A DNA stretch of 64,000 nucleotides from Cordylochernes scorpioides (Eukaryota; Arthropoda; Arachnida; Pseudoscorpiones; Chernetidae), in the NCBI GenBank assembly GCA_030710605.1, contig CP092877.1, positions 39,340,152 through 39,404,151 of the forward strand. Reading direction: 5' to 3'. The position numbers and the translations under genes are program-made. The notes below the pieces were generated by a model that was not told where the DNA came from, searched no databases, and saw nothing but the letters and a program-made list of their open reading frames with translations. The first letter of the stretch is position 1, and each line of letters starts with the position of its first letter. Shown here one piece after another: positions 53,905 to 63,953 of this stretch.

Positions 53905-55100
53905 ATTCCAACTCCACCTTTGCCGGTCCCAATCCCGGATGAAAATGGAGGAAGGGGAGCAGTAACGAGCTAACTAAAAACCTGGGTTCAGCTGGCCCGG
54001 CTGATAGTACCCTGTAAGAGCTCCTGATCCAGAGATACAGAGTGAGAAGCGTCTGTACTCCGTGTTAGGAGCGGCTGCACATGGCGTCTGTTCCTCAGGT
54101 CAGAGGCGGCCATGCTACTGAGGATTGTTCCCAGTCTTAATGACTAAAGCAGTCGCATTATACTTCACCCAGTCATGACTATATTGGCTCATCAATTGAT
54201 AAGATCTATTCATCCCCAGCAGACACTATCAAGAGTCTCAAGCTCTACCGTCTTGATACTCTAATATAAGAAATTGAAAATATTTTATATGCGTATGATT
54301 CTTTCCAAAATTAAACAATTTTCTACTGCCCTTACTGCTATAGAAGGGCCTGGCTCATCAGTGGTAACCCTCCCAGCGGTTTTGCCAGTTTAATCTACCA
54401 TACCGCTGTAATAGTGCATTTTCTGTTTTCCTTTTATAACGATACTGAAGCTGACCTCTTGGAAATGGTATTTAAATGAAATATGGACATGAGATTCGAG
54501 AACAGTAAGTTCTATATTTTATATATTTATATGTATTTCTACTGTCCTCAGAGCTTATGTCCATATTTGATTTAAATATCATTTCCAAAAGGTTAGCCTC
54601 AGTATCGGTATAAAAGGAAAACTGAAAATGCAATATTACAGCAGTATGGTAGATTAAAATGACGAAACAGCTGGGAGGGTTCACCACTGATGAGCCAGGC
54701 CCTCCTATGAATTTATCATTGCAGTAAGGGTAGTAGATGGCGCGCTAATGCATCATACCCTAATATGATTGAGTCTTCTTCTTCTTCTTTCTTATCTCCA
54801 TACTGGGTGAAGTAGAATGCGTCTGCCTTTGTCATTAAGACTGGTAGCACTACTCAGTGGCAGGCCGACTTAGCTCCAAAATAAATGGCCGCCTCTGACA
54901 TGAGGAACAGACGCCATGTACAGCTGCTCCTAACATGGAGTACAAACGCTGCTCATCCTGTATCCCTGGATTAGGAGCCCTTACAGTGTACTATAACCCG
55001 GGCCAGCTGAGTCCAGGTTTTTTAGTGAGCTTGTTGCTGCTTCCCTCCTCCTTTTTCATTCGGGCTTGGGACCGGCAAGGGCGGAGTTATATGATTGAGT
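53905..55100. mobile_element. Large foldback, about 1.2 kb, with FB copy 7 in its loop
   Basis: The left arm (53,905 to about 54,180) reads GGGGAGCAGTAACGAGC, AACCTGGGTTCAGCTGG and TACTTCACCCAGTCATG. The complement lies at about 54,810-55,095. A single arm of the same family is at 61,900-62,215. Foldback copy 7 sits in the loop. It lies in the intron between exons 3 and 4, next to exon 3. Confidence 0.8.
54269..54755. mobile_element. Foldback family FB, copy 7 (full-length arms)
   Basis: Inverted repeat with the fold point near 54,520. The arms run from GCGTATGATTC/GCTAATGCATC ends through TTACTGC, CTCATCAGTGGT and GGTTTTGCCAG to GGACAGTA-type centres. Flanked by TACTCTAATAT (54,258-54,268) and TACCCTAATAT (54,756-54,766), 10 of 11 identical. 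Confidence 0.85.
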
Positions 55101-55174
55101 GGATATGAGAAAGAAGAAGACGTTGCATCCTAAAAGGACTATGATTCCAACAGGAGGTAGAGGTTCCAACTCAC

Positions 55175-55298
55175 CATGTAATACAAACGTACGGATTCAT
55201 TATGGCACAGCACTGGATCGTTGGCGCAGACTTCTTTCCCCCGTTGTGTCATGATGCATAGGTCTGGGTTGTGTCTGCAGAACTTGTCCTTGCGGAAA
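55175..55298 (-). CDS. DEG/ENaC channel, exon 3
   Basis: 124 bp. Acceptor AGTGCAG before 55,298, donor GTGAGT after 55,175; it starts with one base completing an alanine codon and ends in phase 0. It encodes FRKDKFCRHNPDLCIMTQRG, then KEVCANDPVLCHNESVRLYY. Four cysteines and one N-glycosylation site (NES) fit the extracellular region after TM1. The remnant MITE end GGTTCTACTGTA lies about 20 bp upstream of the acceptor. Confidence 0.88.
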
Positions 55299-55892
55299 CT
55301 GCACTAGTGTCCACTCATGAAGGTTCTACTGTATTGACAAAAGTTACTTTTACGGGTTATCACACAAAAAGCAATAAACTAGGGCCTACAGTAAGAGTAA
55401 CTTAACACACCGAAAAACGTACACTCAAGAGTTCAACACTAACAAAAAGGAGATAAAAACAACTCACGATTTTTTTAAATAAAATAAAACAGTACTTACC
55501 TTTATTGTAGCGTTGGTAGGGATCGGAATCGGGTCACACCGGGATGCGAAGAGATCCCCAGACACGGAAAAACCACGTAGAAAAACACTACTTTAAGCGT
55601 TTCCACACCAATTCTCTACGCTTTGGGCCCCCCTCGCATTCCCTTAGTCCCCTCTTATATACAAACATGGCCACATTCGTCCAATGAGAAGGCGTGAGAG
55701 ATTGGTTCACTAACAAACGGAGATAACATTCTTCCCGCTAAAAACTGATAAAAAAAAAACTGAAAATGTTTCACAATATAATTTGACAGTATAAATATTT
55801 TAAAGTATTGGTTAGGGAACCTATCGAACATGGATAAAATGTAACAAACAATACACGGTAAATGAGTATGTAATGTAATGACAAGAACTCAC

Positions 55893-56002
55893 GCGTTGTA
55901 GTTACACAGAGAAATAGCCGGAGCCATGATGTACTCGGGGTAGACAATGTCAACATCTACTGTAGTGGGGTACTCCAAGTACATCTCCATGTACGTCCAT
56001 AC
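55893..56002 (-). CDS. DEG/ENaC channel, exon 2 (post-TM1 signature)
   Basis: 110 bp. Acceptor GTCTAG before 56,002, donor GTGAGT after 55,893; phase 0 in, two bases out. It encodes VWTYMEMYLEYPTTVDVDIV and YPEYIMAPAISLCNYN. YxxYPTTV followed by APAISLCNYN is the conserved segment after the first membrane helix (usually FPAVTICNxN). This is one of the strongest family signals in the window. Confidence 0.94.
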
Positions 56003-56091
56003 CTAGACATACAGTAGTTGTGACAATTTAAAATATCTTTATTAAACTCTTTCTAGTTAATAGCTAAAGAAACAAGACATACAGTAGAACC

Positions 56092-56340
56092 TCTATGAGA
56101 GGACACTCTCGTTAGTGGACATCTCTCTATAAAGGACAGTTTTAATTTGCAAAATCAACATTGTTACTATTTAGCAACTCTCCAATAAGAGGACACCTAT
56201 CTATAAAGGACAGTTTTCATTTACAAAATTATAATTTTTTACTATTTAACCACTCTCCGGTAAGAGGACATCTCTCCCTAAAAGACACTTTGGCTCTGCA
56301 ATTAGGTGTCTTTTACAGGGAGGTTCTACTATATTAAGTA
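56092..56340. mobile_element. pogo/Tigger-type MITE, copy 2
   Basis: Ends CAGTAGAACCTC and GAGGTTCTACTA next to TA. Inside, CTATAAAGGACAGTTTT occurs twice about 65 bp apart, so the interior is partly duplicated. It lies in intron 1 of the channel gene. Confidence 0.8.
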
Positions 56341-56509
56341 ATATACACATTTACACACAGGGAGGTTTTTACTGTTCCAGAAAGTGGACATGAACTTATC
56401 TTAATATTAAGATTTTCCGTGGAAAAATGGTAACGCCAGGTTTTTTATATGGTGAAAAATAGTACAAATGTGATATTTTACTGGGATAAGGTGCATAAAT
56501 TATGAAAAA

Positions 56510-56740
56510 AAGGCATCTACTTATCGTGCAACTGAAAGCTGCAGATGGCTTGTGGAATCTATCGGAATAAATATCAACTATTCTCGTTGATTTTTAATTA
56601 TTCCAGAATTGGCCAAAAACCCATTCTTGATTAATGATTCCTTAATCAAGAATGGATTTTTGGTCAATTATGGAATAATTAAAAATCAACGAATAGTTTA
56701 TATATATTCCGGTAGATGGTTGCACGATAAGTAGATGCCT
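56510..56740. repeat. Two inverted tail copies of the hammerhead element
   Basis: A reverse tail (about 56,510-56,635) and a forward tail (about 56,645-56,740) share AATTAAAAATCAACG and GATGCC(TTTTT) with 29,930-30,045. They meet at a doubled CTTGATTAAT. No ribozyme strand is included. Confidence 0.7.
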
Positions 56741-56780
56741 TTTTTCATAATTTATATATGGTATAAGTGATGTAACTAAC

Positions 56781-56924
56781 CTGGTAGATACAGCCTAGAG
56801 TGCAGGCAGCTAGTACCAGAACCTTGTAGACGACACGTGGGACTGACATCTCGGCCATGTCCAAGTTGAAGAAACTCTCCAGCATCGACTTGAAGGGTCG
56901 GATGATTCCTTTTTTCTCCGCCAT
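56781..56924 (-). CDS. DEG/ENaC channel, exon 1 (N-terminus and TM1)
   Basis: 144 bp, 48 codons in phase with exon 2, donor GTTAGT after 56,781. It encodes MAEKKGIIRPFKSMLESFFN and then VVYKVLVLAACTLGCIYQ, a membrane helix in the place of TM1, joined to exon 2 by VWTYMEMY. Two in-frame ATGs (56,933 and 56,924) are possible starts. CTGTGTGGCAG before 56,924 could also be a splice acceptor, so a further 5' exon cannot be excluded. The family acts as trimeric sodium channels in the plasma membrane. The cytoplasmic N-terminus is short and lacks a visible HG motif. Confidence 0.82.
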
Positions 56925-57008
56925 CTGCCACACAGAGGTTGTGTTTACACAGTAGGACCTACTGCTTGAGGTCCTAAATAACTTTATTAGGTACCGCTCA
57001 AAATGAGA

Positions 57009-57385
57009 AACCTAGTTCAGGGGTCGATAAACTGCGGCTCGCGAGCCACATGCGGCTCTTTGGATGTGAAGCTGCGGCTCTTTGGATCTGAAGCTGCGGC
57101 TCTTTGGATGTGAAGCTGCGGCTCTTTGGGTGTGAAGCTGCGGCTCTTTGGATGTGAAGCTGCGGCTCTTTGGATGTGAAGCTGCGGCTCTTTGGGTGTG
57201 AAGCTGCGGCTCTTTGGGTGTGAAGCTGCGGCTCTTTGGATGTGAAGCTGCGGCTCTTTGGATGTGAAGCTGCGGCTCTTTGGGTGTGAAGCTGCGGCTC
57301 TTTGGGTGTGAACCTGCGGCTCTTTGGATGTGAAGCTGCGGCTCTTTGGATGTGAAGCTGCGGCTCTTTATATAGTTCCTTGGGA
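57009..57385. repeat. hAT MITE end expanded into a 21-bp minisatellite
   Basis: It starts with the hAT end CAGGGGTCGATAAACTGCGG. GCGGCTCTTTGGATGTGAAG then repeats about 15 times (57,054-57,370). Units with GGATGT and GGGTGT alternate mostly in pairs, suggesting an 84-bp higher-order unit. The right inverted end is missing. The open frame through it is only the repeat. Confidence 0.9.
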
Positions 57386-57712
57386 TTCGAATTATCCAAG
57401 TTTGACTGTATTTTATTTATTTTTATTTTATATATATTTTAAAAATTATTGAAAATCCCACATTTTTGACCCCACACATAGTTTTAGAATATGTCACTTT
57501 TATAATTGTTGTAAATATGTATAGTTAACTCGCCTATTTTTAAAATTCAATAATATAGAATTAATTTTAAAATTCTATATAACTGTGAAAATATTTAATG
57601 TGTAAAATTTTCTTCAAGTAATGGAAAATAAAACTACTTGATAGTAAATAATTATTTTTATATTTTTCTTTTATCACGACTGCACATTCAATTCTTTATC
57701 TTTACAGTAGAA
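57386..57712. other. No gene recognised
   Basis: AT-rich spacer upstream of channel exon 1. Confidence 0.5.
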
Positions 57713-57714
57713 CT

Positions 57715-59349
57715 CCTCAAATTCGGAAAGCTTGGGGCGCAAGGTATTCCGAATTTGAGGATTTTCCGAATTTGAGAGAGTTAGATTTGTGAATATTTAT
57801 GTGGCATAAATAGGCATTTAGATGACTGAGACAAAGATTTTGAAGCATATGAACAATTTTAGGTTGAATATTATATGTACATTACATAATTTTAATTACG
57901 ATTTTTAATCAAATGTTCATTGACTTTTATGTGTTTTGAGCATGAAACCGATGAAAAATAGTAAAATATTTTATTATGTATGTAATGCGTGTTACATAGA
58001 TAAATTTCTATTAAAGTAACATAAACACACACCTGCATTCTTGTCTATAAAAACGAATTATGTACATATGCAGTCCAATAAACGCAAATTTTGATGGCCA
58101 AGTAAGTTATGGCTTGGCAAAGAAGTTGCTGATTGTTGTCTGTTTCTTTGGCTTGTTTAACAAAGCTTCTTCTTCTCTCATAAGCATAGTTCGAAGACTA
58201 TTGATGGTGTTGTAGCTTGCAAGCATTTCTGGTTCAGTGCGCTTTTCCAAATATTTTAATGCAACATCCAAACTTTTCAACGCTTCGCATCTGGGAACAT
58301 CCGGCTCCAAACTGTCTTCAGAAGTTGAGGAACTATCATCAGAACTGCTGATTTCCATTTTTTCACTCAAAACAGCTTCAACTGCATCTTCGTCAGCACT
58401 CAATGCTTCCCCGACAACATTTTTATTTTTCAAATTATGTCTGGCTCTGTATCGTGACAACCATCCACCACTAGCTTTAAAAGTGGGATTATTCAATTTT
58501 GATGCAAAATGACTGGCAGCTGTTTGGAGTTCAATACCACGAATAGGAACCCCTAATAATCTCTGACTTTCGTACCAGATGTTAACTGCTTTATCAACAT
58601 TTTCGTATAACGGATTTTTTACTTGAGAAAACTTTTTGACATCTTTTTCGGTAGAATCAACAAACTTTGTAAGTTTAAGCTCAGACTTTTTTTATATCAT
58701 AAACAGTTGTCTTAGAAATTTTATACTTTTGCATTATCGTTGTATAGCTTAATCCTTTTTTAATGTCACTAAGAACATCTAACTTTTCACCAAACTTAAG
58801 AATTCGGTACTTGCCTCGTTTTTGCCGCTCTTCTTTGGATGCCATTTTGTTGAAGAACAAACTTGTAAATGCAAAAAATTGAGAATTGAATAAAAGAATT
58901 TGAAACTTACAATGTCTGAAAATGTTTGATAATTTGAACTTTAGGTGAATCAACTTTGCAATAAAAAATGCGTGAATGGCTTATGACGTAATAATGCTGC
59001 CTTCTTATTGGACAATATCCTAAACTAAGCACAAAGGTCAAATGAAACGGCTGATTTATTTAAGCTTTTAAAAAAGGGGATAAACCCCTAATTAGCGATT
59101 ATAAATAATCGGTAAAAGTAAATTAATTAAACACTTAAATTAAAAATAAATTACTAATAAAAATTAAATTAAATAAAATAAAAGCAAAGCAAAAGTAAAA
59201 GTAAATAAAATAAAATAAAATAATGTTGAAATATCAACAAAATAAAAGCATGTGAAAATTGATTTTTTGTATGTAAAAAAACATTACAATACTTTCCGAA
59301 TTTGGGAGTTTCCGAATTTCAGGATTTCCGAATTTGAGGAGTTCTACTG
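57715..59349 (-). mobile_element. pogo/Tigger element with an internally deleted transposase
   Basis: Ends CAGTAGAACTCCTCAAATTC and its complement at 59,330-59,349; TA duplicated (57,713-57,714 and 59,350-59,351). TTCCGAATTTGAG is repeated two or three times at each end, as expected for transposase binding sites. It encodes the shortened protein described below. Confidence 0.9.
58107..58845 (-). pseudogene. CENP-B-like protein of the Tigger element, DDE domain missing
   Basis: It starts at MASKEERQKRGKYRILKFGE. An HTH of the pipsqueak/CENP-B type (VLSDIKKGLSYTTIMQKYKI) is followed, after one frame slip in an A/T run near 58,687, by the second CENP-B HTH (VPIRGIELQTAASHFAS ... FKASGGWLSRYRARHNLKNK). 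After GEALSADEDAVEAV the catalytic DDE domain should begin. Instead, in frame, comes an acidic serine-rich segment and the C-terminus ending KKQTTISNFFAKP. QTTISNFF fits a PCNA-interacting (PIP) box, which is known for pogo transposase. Without the slip this would be a DNA-binding protein unable to cut. Confidence 0.85.
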
Positions 59350-59378
59350 TACAACTAAAATATACTCATAATATATAT

Positions 59379-59601
59379 ATAAAGACAAAGGTTGCCTCTC
59401 CCGTCAAAATAAACGTCAAAACTAGACGCCATATATTGATCGTCGCCGCAAACTAGCGGCCTCGGGTCGGTGACAAAGCCACAACACCAGATTTGGCAAA
59501 CTGAGAAGCTGGTGTTGTGGCCGCTAGTTTGCGGTGAAGGTCAATAGATGGCGTCTAGTTTTGACGTCTATTTTGACGGGAGAGGTGGCCTTTATCTTTA
59601 T
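59379..59601. mobile_element. Foldback MITE
   Basis: Arms of about 85 bp contain CCTCTCCCGTCAAAATA, CGTCAAAACTAGACGCCAT and GCCGCAAACTAGCGGCC on the left with complements on the right. The inner CACAACACCAG/CTGGTGTTGTG also pairs. A fragment CTACCTCTCCCGTC is seen at 39,541. Confidence 0.8.
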
Positions 59602-59724
59602 AGATGAATATCCTCCCGGCAAAATTTCCATCTATATGTATATTATTCAAGTGTACACGTGGTACAGGCCATGATAACAGGCCGTAGTACAGGCCATGGT
59701 GGGTAGAAGTAGACGACTGCTTTT

Positions 59725-59945
59725 ACCCTAAGTGCACCACATGTCTACACATGTGAAAAGCAGTTCTACTTTTCACTTAGAAATGTTCCAAAGCCCCGTT
59801 TGGTAATTTGCACTCGCTGGTGGGATTGGACTTTTGCTAGAATCGGGGGTCATAGTGCCTAATGCAGGACTCGAAATCGGGTCGTGGCAGTCGAAAAACC
59901 AATGGTTCAGACCACCCTTCCACCGACCCTCTAAACACCATTGTA
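59725..59945 (-). repeat. tRNA-derived SINE, copy 2
   Basis: Reverse copy of the 27,700-27,950 SINE. The head is at 59,860-59,940 (GTCGGTGGAAGGGTGGTCTG on the minus strand) and the body includes CACCAGCGAGTGCAAATTAC and CTTTTCACATGTGTAGACAT. Confidence 0.75.
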
Positions 59946-60638
59946 TAATTATACAGCGTTAAGGAGACTGAATTCGTGGATTAAATAGTTCATAAGTCTC
60001 CATGATGGGGATAAAAAGAGGGGTTATCGTTGATTGGCTATCCAGGGGGTGACAGTCAGATTTTGTCCCCTCTGATTGGCTGCTATTTGGAAGAACGCCG
60101 GAGATACCTGCTAGAGACAACATGAGGTTTATCTTGAAGACTTCCTTACAGTCTAAGATAGACCGGTATACTCCGGACACTAGACAAATACGAGTTAAAA
60201 ACTGGTTTTAGGATGCAAAAAGTGATTGATCGTCAAGGCGACCATGTTAAAAAATAGCAAAATGTTCAACCTTTCCAACAATGAATGCAAAGTTGTAAAT
60301 AAATTTCATGAAAAAAATAGAAGACCTTACTTTTCAATACACCCTCGTACTTTGGGCGTCAAGATTGAGCTTGGGGAGCTGATCTAACCACAGGAACTCT
60401 TTCCTATACTCATAATTAAAATGATTTCATCATGTTATTTACTTGACTAACCCGGGTTTTCTTAGAAATTACAAAGGTCGCTATCTACCTGGGAATTTTC
60501 TACACCCAGTAGTAGTTAACTGATTTGAAGCCGTATGGCGTTTAATTTATGAGGACTGTATCTGGTTTTCTTGCCACCAAGGCCTTCTGCTATCACCACC
60601 TCTATTCAACTACCTACACCCCAATGGTGATTCAGCTA
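59946..60638. other. No gene recognised
   Basis: A 73-codon minus-strand frame (60,180-59,959) has no recognisable domain. It lies upstream of channel exon 1 and could hold a 5' exon, but nothing supports that. Confidence 0.45.
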
Positions 60639-60646
60639 CCCAGGCG

Positions 60647-61019
60647 CAGTGTTGGGCATTAAAAATTATTTTTCAATTAAATTGAAGTGCACTTAACAAT
60701 TAATTAATTGTTAATTAGAAAAGTGCAATTAACAATTAATTAATTGTTAATTGTAAAAATACAATTAACAATTGATTAATTGTTAATTGTGAAAATTACA
60801 ATTAACAATTAATCAATTGTTAATCTTTAATAAATCATTTTAATTAATATTAATATTAATATATTTAATTGTATGAATACAATTAACACAATTAATTAAT
60901 TGTTAATTGTAAAAATACAATAAACAATTGATTAATTGTTAATTGTGAAAATTACAATTAACAATTAATCAATTGTTAATCTTTGATAAATCATTTTAAT
61001 TAATATTTGCCCAACACTG
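60647..61019. mobile_element. hAT-type MITE with an AT-palindrome core
   Basis: Ends CAGTGTTGGGCA and TGCCCAACACTG, with an exact 8-bp duplication CCCAGGCG (60,639-60,646 and 61,020-61,027). The interior is built from ACAATTAATTAATTGTTAAT palindromes repeated about seven times. Confidence 0.9.
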
Positions 61020-61027
61020 CCCAGGCG

Positions 61028-61899
61028 ACACCCCAATGGTGCCGATAATGACTCAAATGAGATTATCAAAATGGCCTCAATTACCACACACACACAAATC
61101 TAGTTCAACGCCTAACTCTAAACAATTGATTCCAACATGAAATCGTTGGGAAATATATAAAAATAACATTAATATAGAATCACACACAATAAAACAAACT
61201 TATTTATTAAAACATATTGTATCGTGGTTGATTTGTTTGCATACTTTTTAGATTGTATTGTGTTACATAATTTTTTTATTATGTCATATAACTATATAAA
61301 TGCGCGTAGATACAATTTTAAGTAAACGAAATAAATATGCGCTACAAATTATAAAAATAAAAATACAACCTTTCGCATTAAGTTTTTTTTTTTTTTAAGA
61401 AACTCAATGCGAAAGGTTGTATTTTTATTTTTATACAATTTTAAGGTAGACAGTTAGAGAGAATAAAGTTAGGTTGGGTTTACCTCTCCTCGCGTCTATT
61501 TTTCAACGCGACAATATAAACTTATGCCTTGATTTACCAAGAAGTCTGCTAAGGTAAAAGAACAAAAGAAAAGAGAGATTTTTACATCTAATAATAATAA
61601 TGCATATATGATATATATACACTAAAACTTAATTAAGTCAATTATTCTAATACACTGATTTGTACAATAAGTTAAAAAAAGACAAAATAAACTAAGTAAT
61701 AAGGAATAAATACACACACAGGTGTTTATAGAAAATCTATTTCCTTAGATAAAAAGGTGATCTTGAAAGATGTGTGTTGTGTGTGGATGAAGAATAGCAG
61801 AAATTTATAACCATTCGTGGTTATAGTGATATATAGACAGATTATATATAGCATTATCTATTAGCTTCATGTTTATATTACAAAAAAATCATAAGATGC
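61028..61899. other. No gene recognised, one hairpin
   Basis: AT-rich. At 61,351-61,434 AAAATACAACCTTTCGCATT pairs with its complement across a T run. No coding region seen. Confidence 0.5.
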
Positions 61900-62215
61900 C
61901 AAAGGAGGAGGGGGAGCAGTAACAAGATCACTAAAAAACCTGGGTTCAGCTGGCCTGGCTGATAGTACCCTGTAGGGCTCCTAATCCAGGGATACAGGAT
62001 GAGCAGCGTTTGTACTCCATGTTAGGAGCGGCTGCATATGGCGTCTGTTCCTCATGTCAGAGGCGGCCATTTCTTTTGGAGCTAAGTCGGCCTGCCACTG
62101 AGTAGTGCTTCCAGTCTTAATGACAAAGGCAGACGCATTCTACTTCACCCAGTCATGATGGTTGTCAAACAGACACCATCAAGAGTCACAACTTGATACC
62201 CTAATATGATTGGGT
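61900..62215 (+). repeat. Single arm of the large foldback family
   Basis: GGGGGAGCAGTAACAAG, AACCTGGGTTCAGCTGG, AGTCTTAATGACAAAGGCAG and TACTTCACCCAGTCATGATG match the arms at 53,905-54,180 and 54,810-55,095. Its end, CTTGATACCCTAATATGATT, is the uninterrupted form of the site occupied by FB copy 7. Confidence 0.8.
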
Positions 62216-62490
62216 GGAGATAACAAAGAAGATAAGATGCCAAAGCTCTTTTTGTTCACTTGGCTAAAGAAAGCTTTCGGACAAGTCCTTCTTCAGCTAA
62301 TTAAAACCACGTTTATAAGTTGTAGAATGGCAGTGTGTGTGTGTCACACTTTAATCCTAAACATAGCAACGGCTACACAGACTAGAGCTGCTATCGGAGA
62401 ATCCAAGATAAATTTACAAAAAAGATCAATGTACTCAGAAAATATTTCGAAGATAAATTTTTAACGCTGAACCAGAGCAAATCAAAGGTT

Positions 62491-63441
62491 ATGGTGTTTA
62501 GAAATGGAGGTCGAAAGGCCCGATCGGATGTTTGGTTCTGGGGACAAGTGCCTCTAACTATAACATCTAAATACACGTATCTGGGTTACCAGCTGACAGC
62601 GTCAAACTCAACTCAACAGGCGGCAAAGCATTTTAAAAACAAGGCGCTAAATGCTATTAATGCGGTCTGGGCAATATCGACTAAAACAAGAATCAATTCT
62701 ATCAGATCCTCACTCAAGCTTCTAGACTCAATGGCTCTGTCAACCTTGCTTTACGCAGCTCCAATTTGGGCAAACAACCAAAAAAACTTGGTTGACAGGG
62801 TACAAGACAATCTCTTACATAGACTTCTAAATTTACCCAGATATACTCCTGGTTTTATTCTACGTATGGAGTGCGGAAGAACGTCACTGGGAGTTACGGT
62901 ACTGAAACTTACACTCGGGTTCTGGCTTAGAATTCTAAAAATGAACAGCAGCCGACTCTCCCATATATGCTTAGCTCAACTATATGAAATATCAAGAAAT
63001 AGAAATATATATATTGGACTTGCGGAAAGTTTGGCCAACATACTCAACTCAACAGGATTTTCTTGGTTAATTAACTGCAACGATGCAAGGATTATCCGGC
63101 AAGAAATACCTTTAATAACTAAAATTGCAATAGAACAATCTATTCAAAGTGACCAGGCAAAAATAGATAAATCTAAATTCTACCCTCACTATAAGTATTT
63201 ACACAGTTCATTCCGAATTGAAAACTATTTACTTAGCAACTTTCCATTCCCAGTAAAACGCTATATCGCACAACAGAGATTACTATATTCGTTTTTCAAG
63301 GAAAACCATACAAAAAATTTCAAAGAGGGTGATAAGATTTGTGATCTCTGCAAAGAAAATATGGAAACTGAACTATCTCATTATATCTATGAATGCCAAG
63401 ATATATTAGTGAGGAGAGAAGGACATTCTTTTCAATGGTAG
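62491..63441 (+). pseudogene. LINE copy 2: ORF2 C-terminal part
   Basis: A 316-codon open frame equal to the C-terminal part of LINE copy 1: MVFRNGGRKARSDVWFWGQ, GYQLTASNSTQQAAKHFKNK and, near the end, CDLCX9HX4C. A frameshift near 63,415 cuts the normal end (continued at 63,440-63,590 in another frame). The RT catalytic block is upstream of the truncation point, so it is inert. Confidence 0.88.
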
Positions 63442-63918
63442 ACACCAGCCAACTTAGGTCAATCCAAATGATGTTAACCAGTGCCCAAACAAGCAGACTA
63501 GTTGCTCAGGCCCTATATAATTTTTAAAAGGCAGTAGGTGTAAAGAGGGAGAAAAGAGAACTTGGAAGCTATTGTTCTTACACCTCAGAATGATGACGAA
63601 ACATCGAGGGGCCATCGTGTTGGTCGAAGATGAGATTGCGGAGCTGGTAATATGGATGGCTGTGCTGGAGTAAACCTCCTTTTTTGTGTCTGGATGCTAT
63701 ATTTATGGCGAACTAAATAACTTAGTCCCTATTTCTGCTCCGCGCTTATGGAATTGAAGACTTGGGGAGATGGCGTCGACCTTTCATATTAAATCTTACT
63801 TTTCCTTATTACTAATAATTGTATATAGTTGCGGAACTACTGGTTTCCTGTGCTGCTCTTTTCCTGATATTGCACCTTGTACGGAGAATCTGTATAAGAC
63901 TAATGTCTTAATAAAGGC

Positions 63919-63920
<2 letters not shown>

Positions 63921-63951
<31 letters not shown>
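63921..63951 (+). repeat. (GT)n tail of LINE copy 2
   Basis: About 15 GT units directly after the LINE 3' end. Copy 1 has only three or four CA/GT units in the same place, so this LINE family ends in a dinucleotide tail rather than poly-A. Confidence 0.85.

Positions 63952-63953
<2 letters not shown>

Larger units (their letters stand above)
62394..63951 (+). mobile_element. LINE copy 2, 5'-truncated
   Basis: 3' part of the same LINE as at 13,319-19,821. It starts within the RT region and ends AATAAAGGCTTTGTGTG plus a (GT)n tail (63,921-63,951). A 14-bp target duplication GACTAGAGCTGCTA lies at 62,380-62,393 and 63,952-63,965. Confidence 0.92.

Noticed and set aside
56998..57399. 133-residue repetitive open frame
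   Set aside because: It is the translation of the 21-bp minisatellite in a hAT MITE.
59959..60180. Candidate upstream exon of the channel gene
   Set aside because: The frame has no family signature and no clear donor in phase with exon 1.
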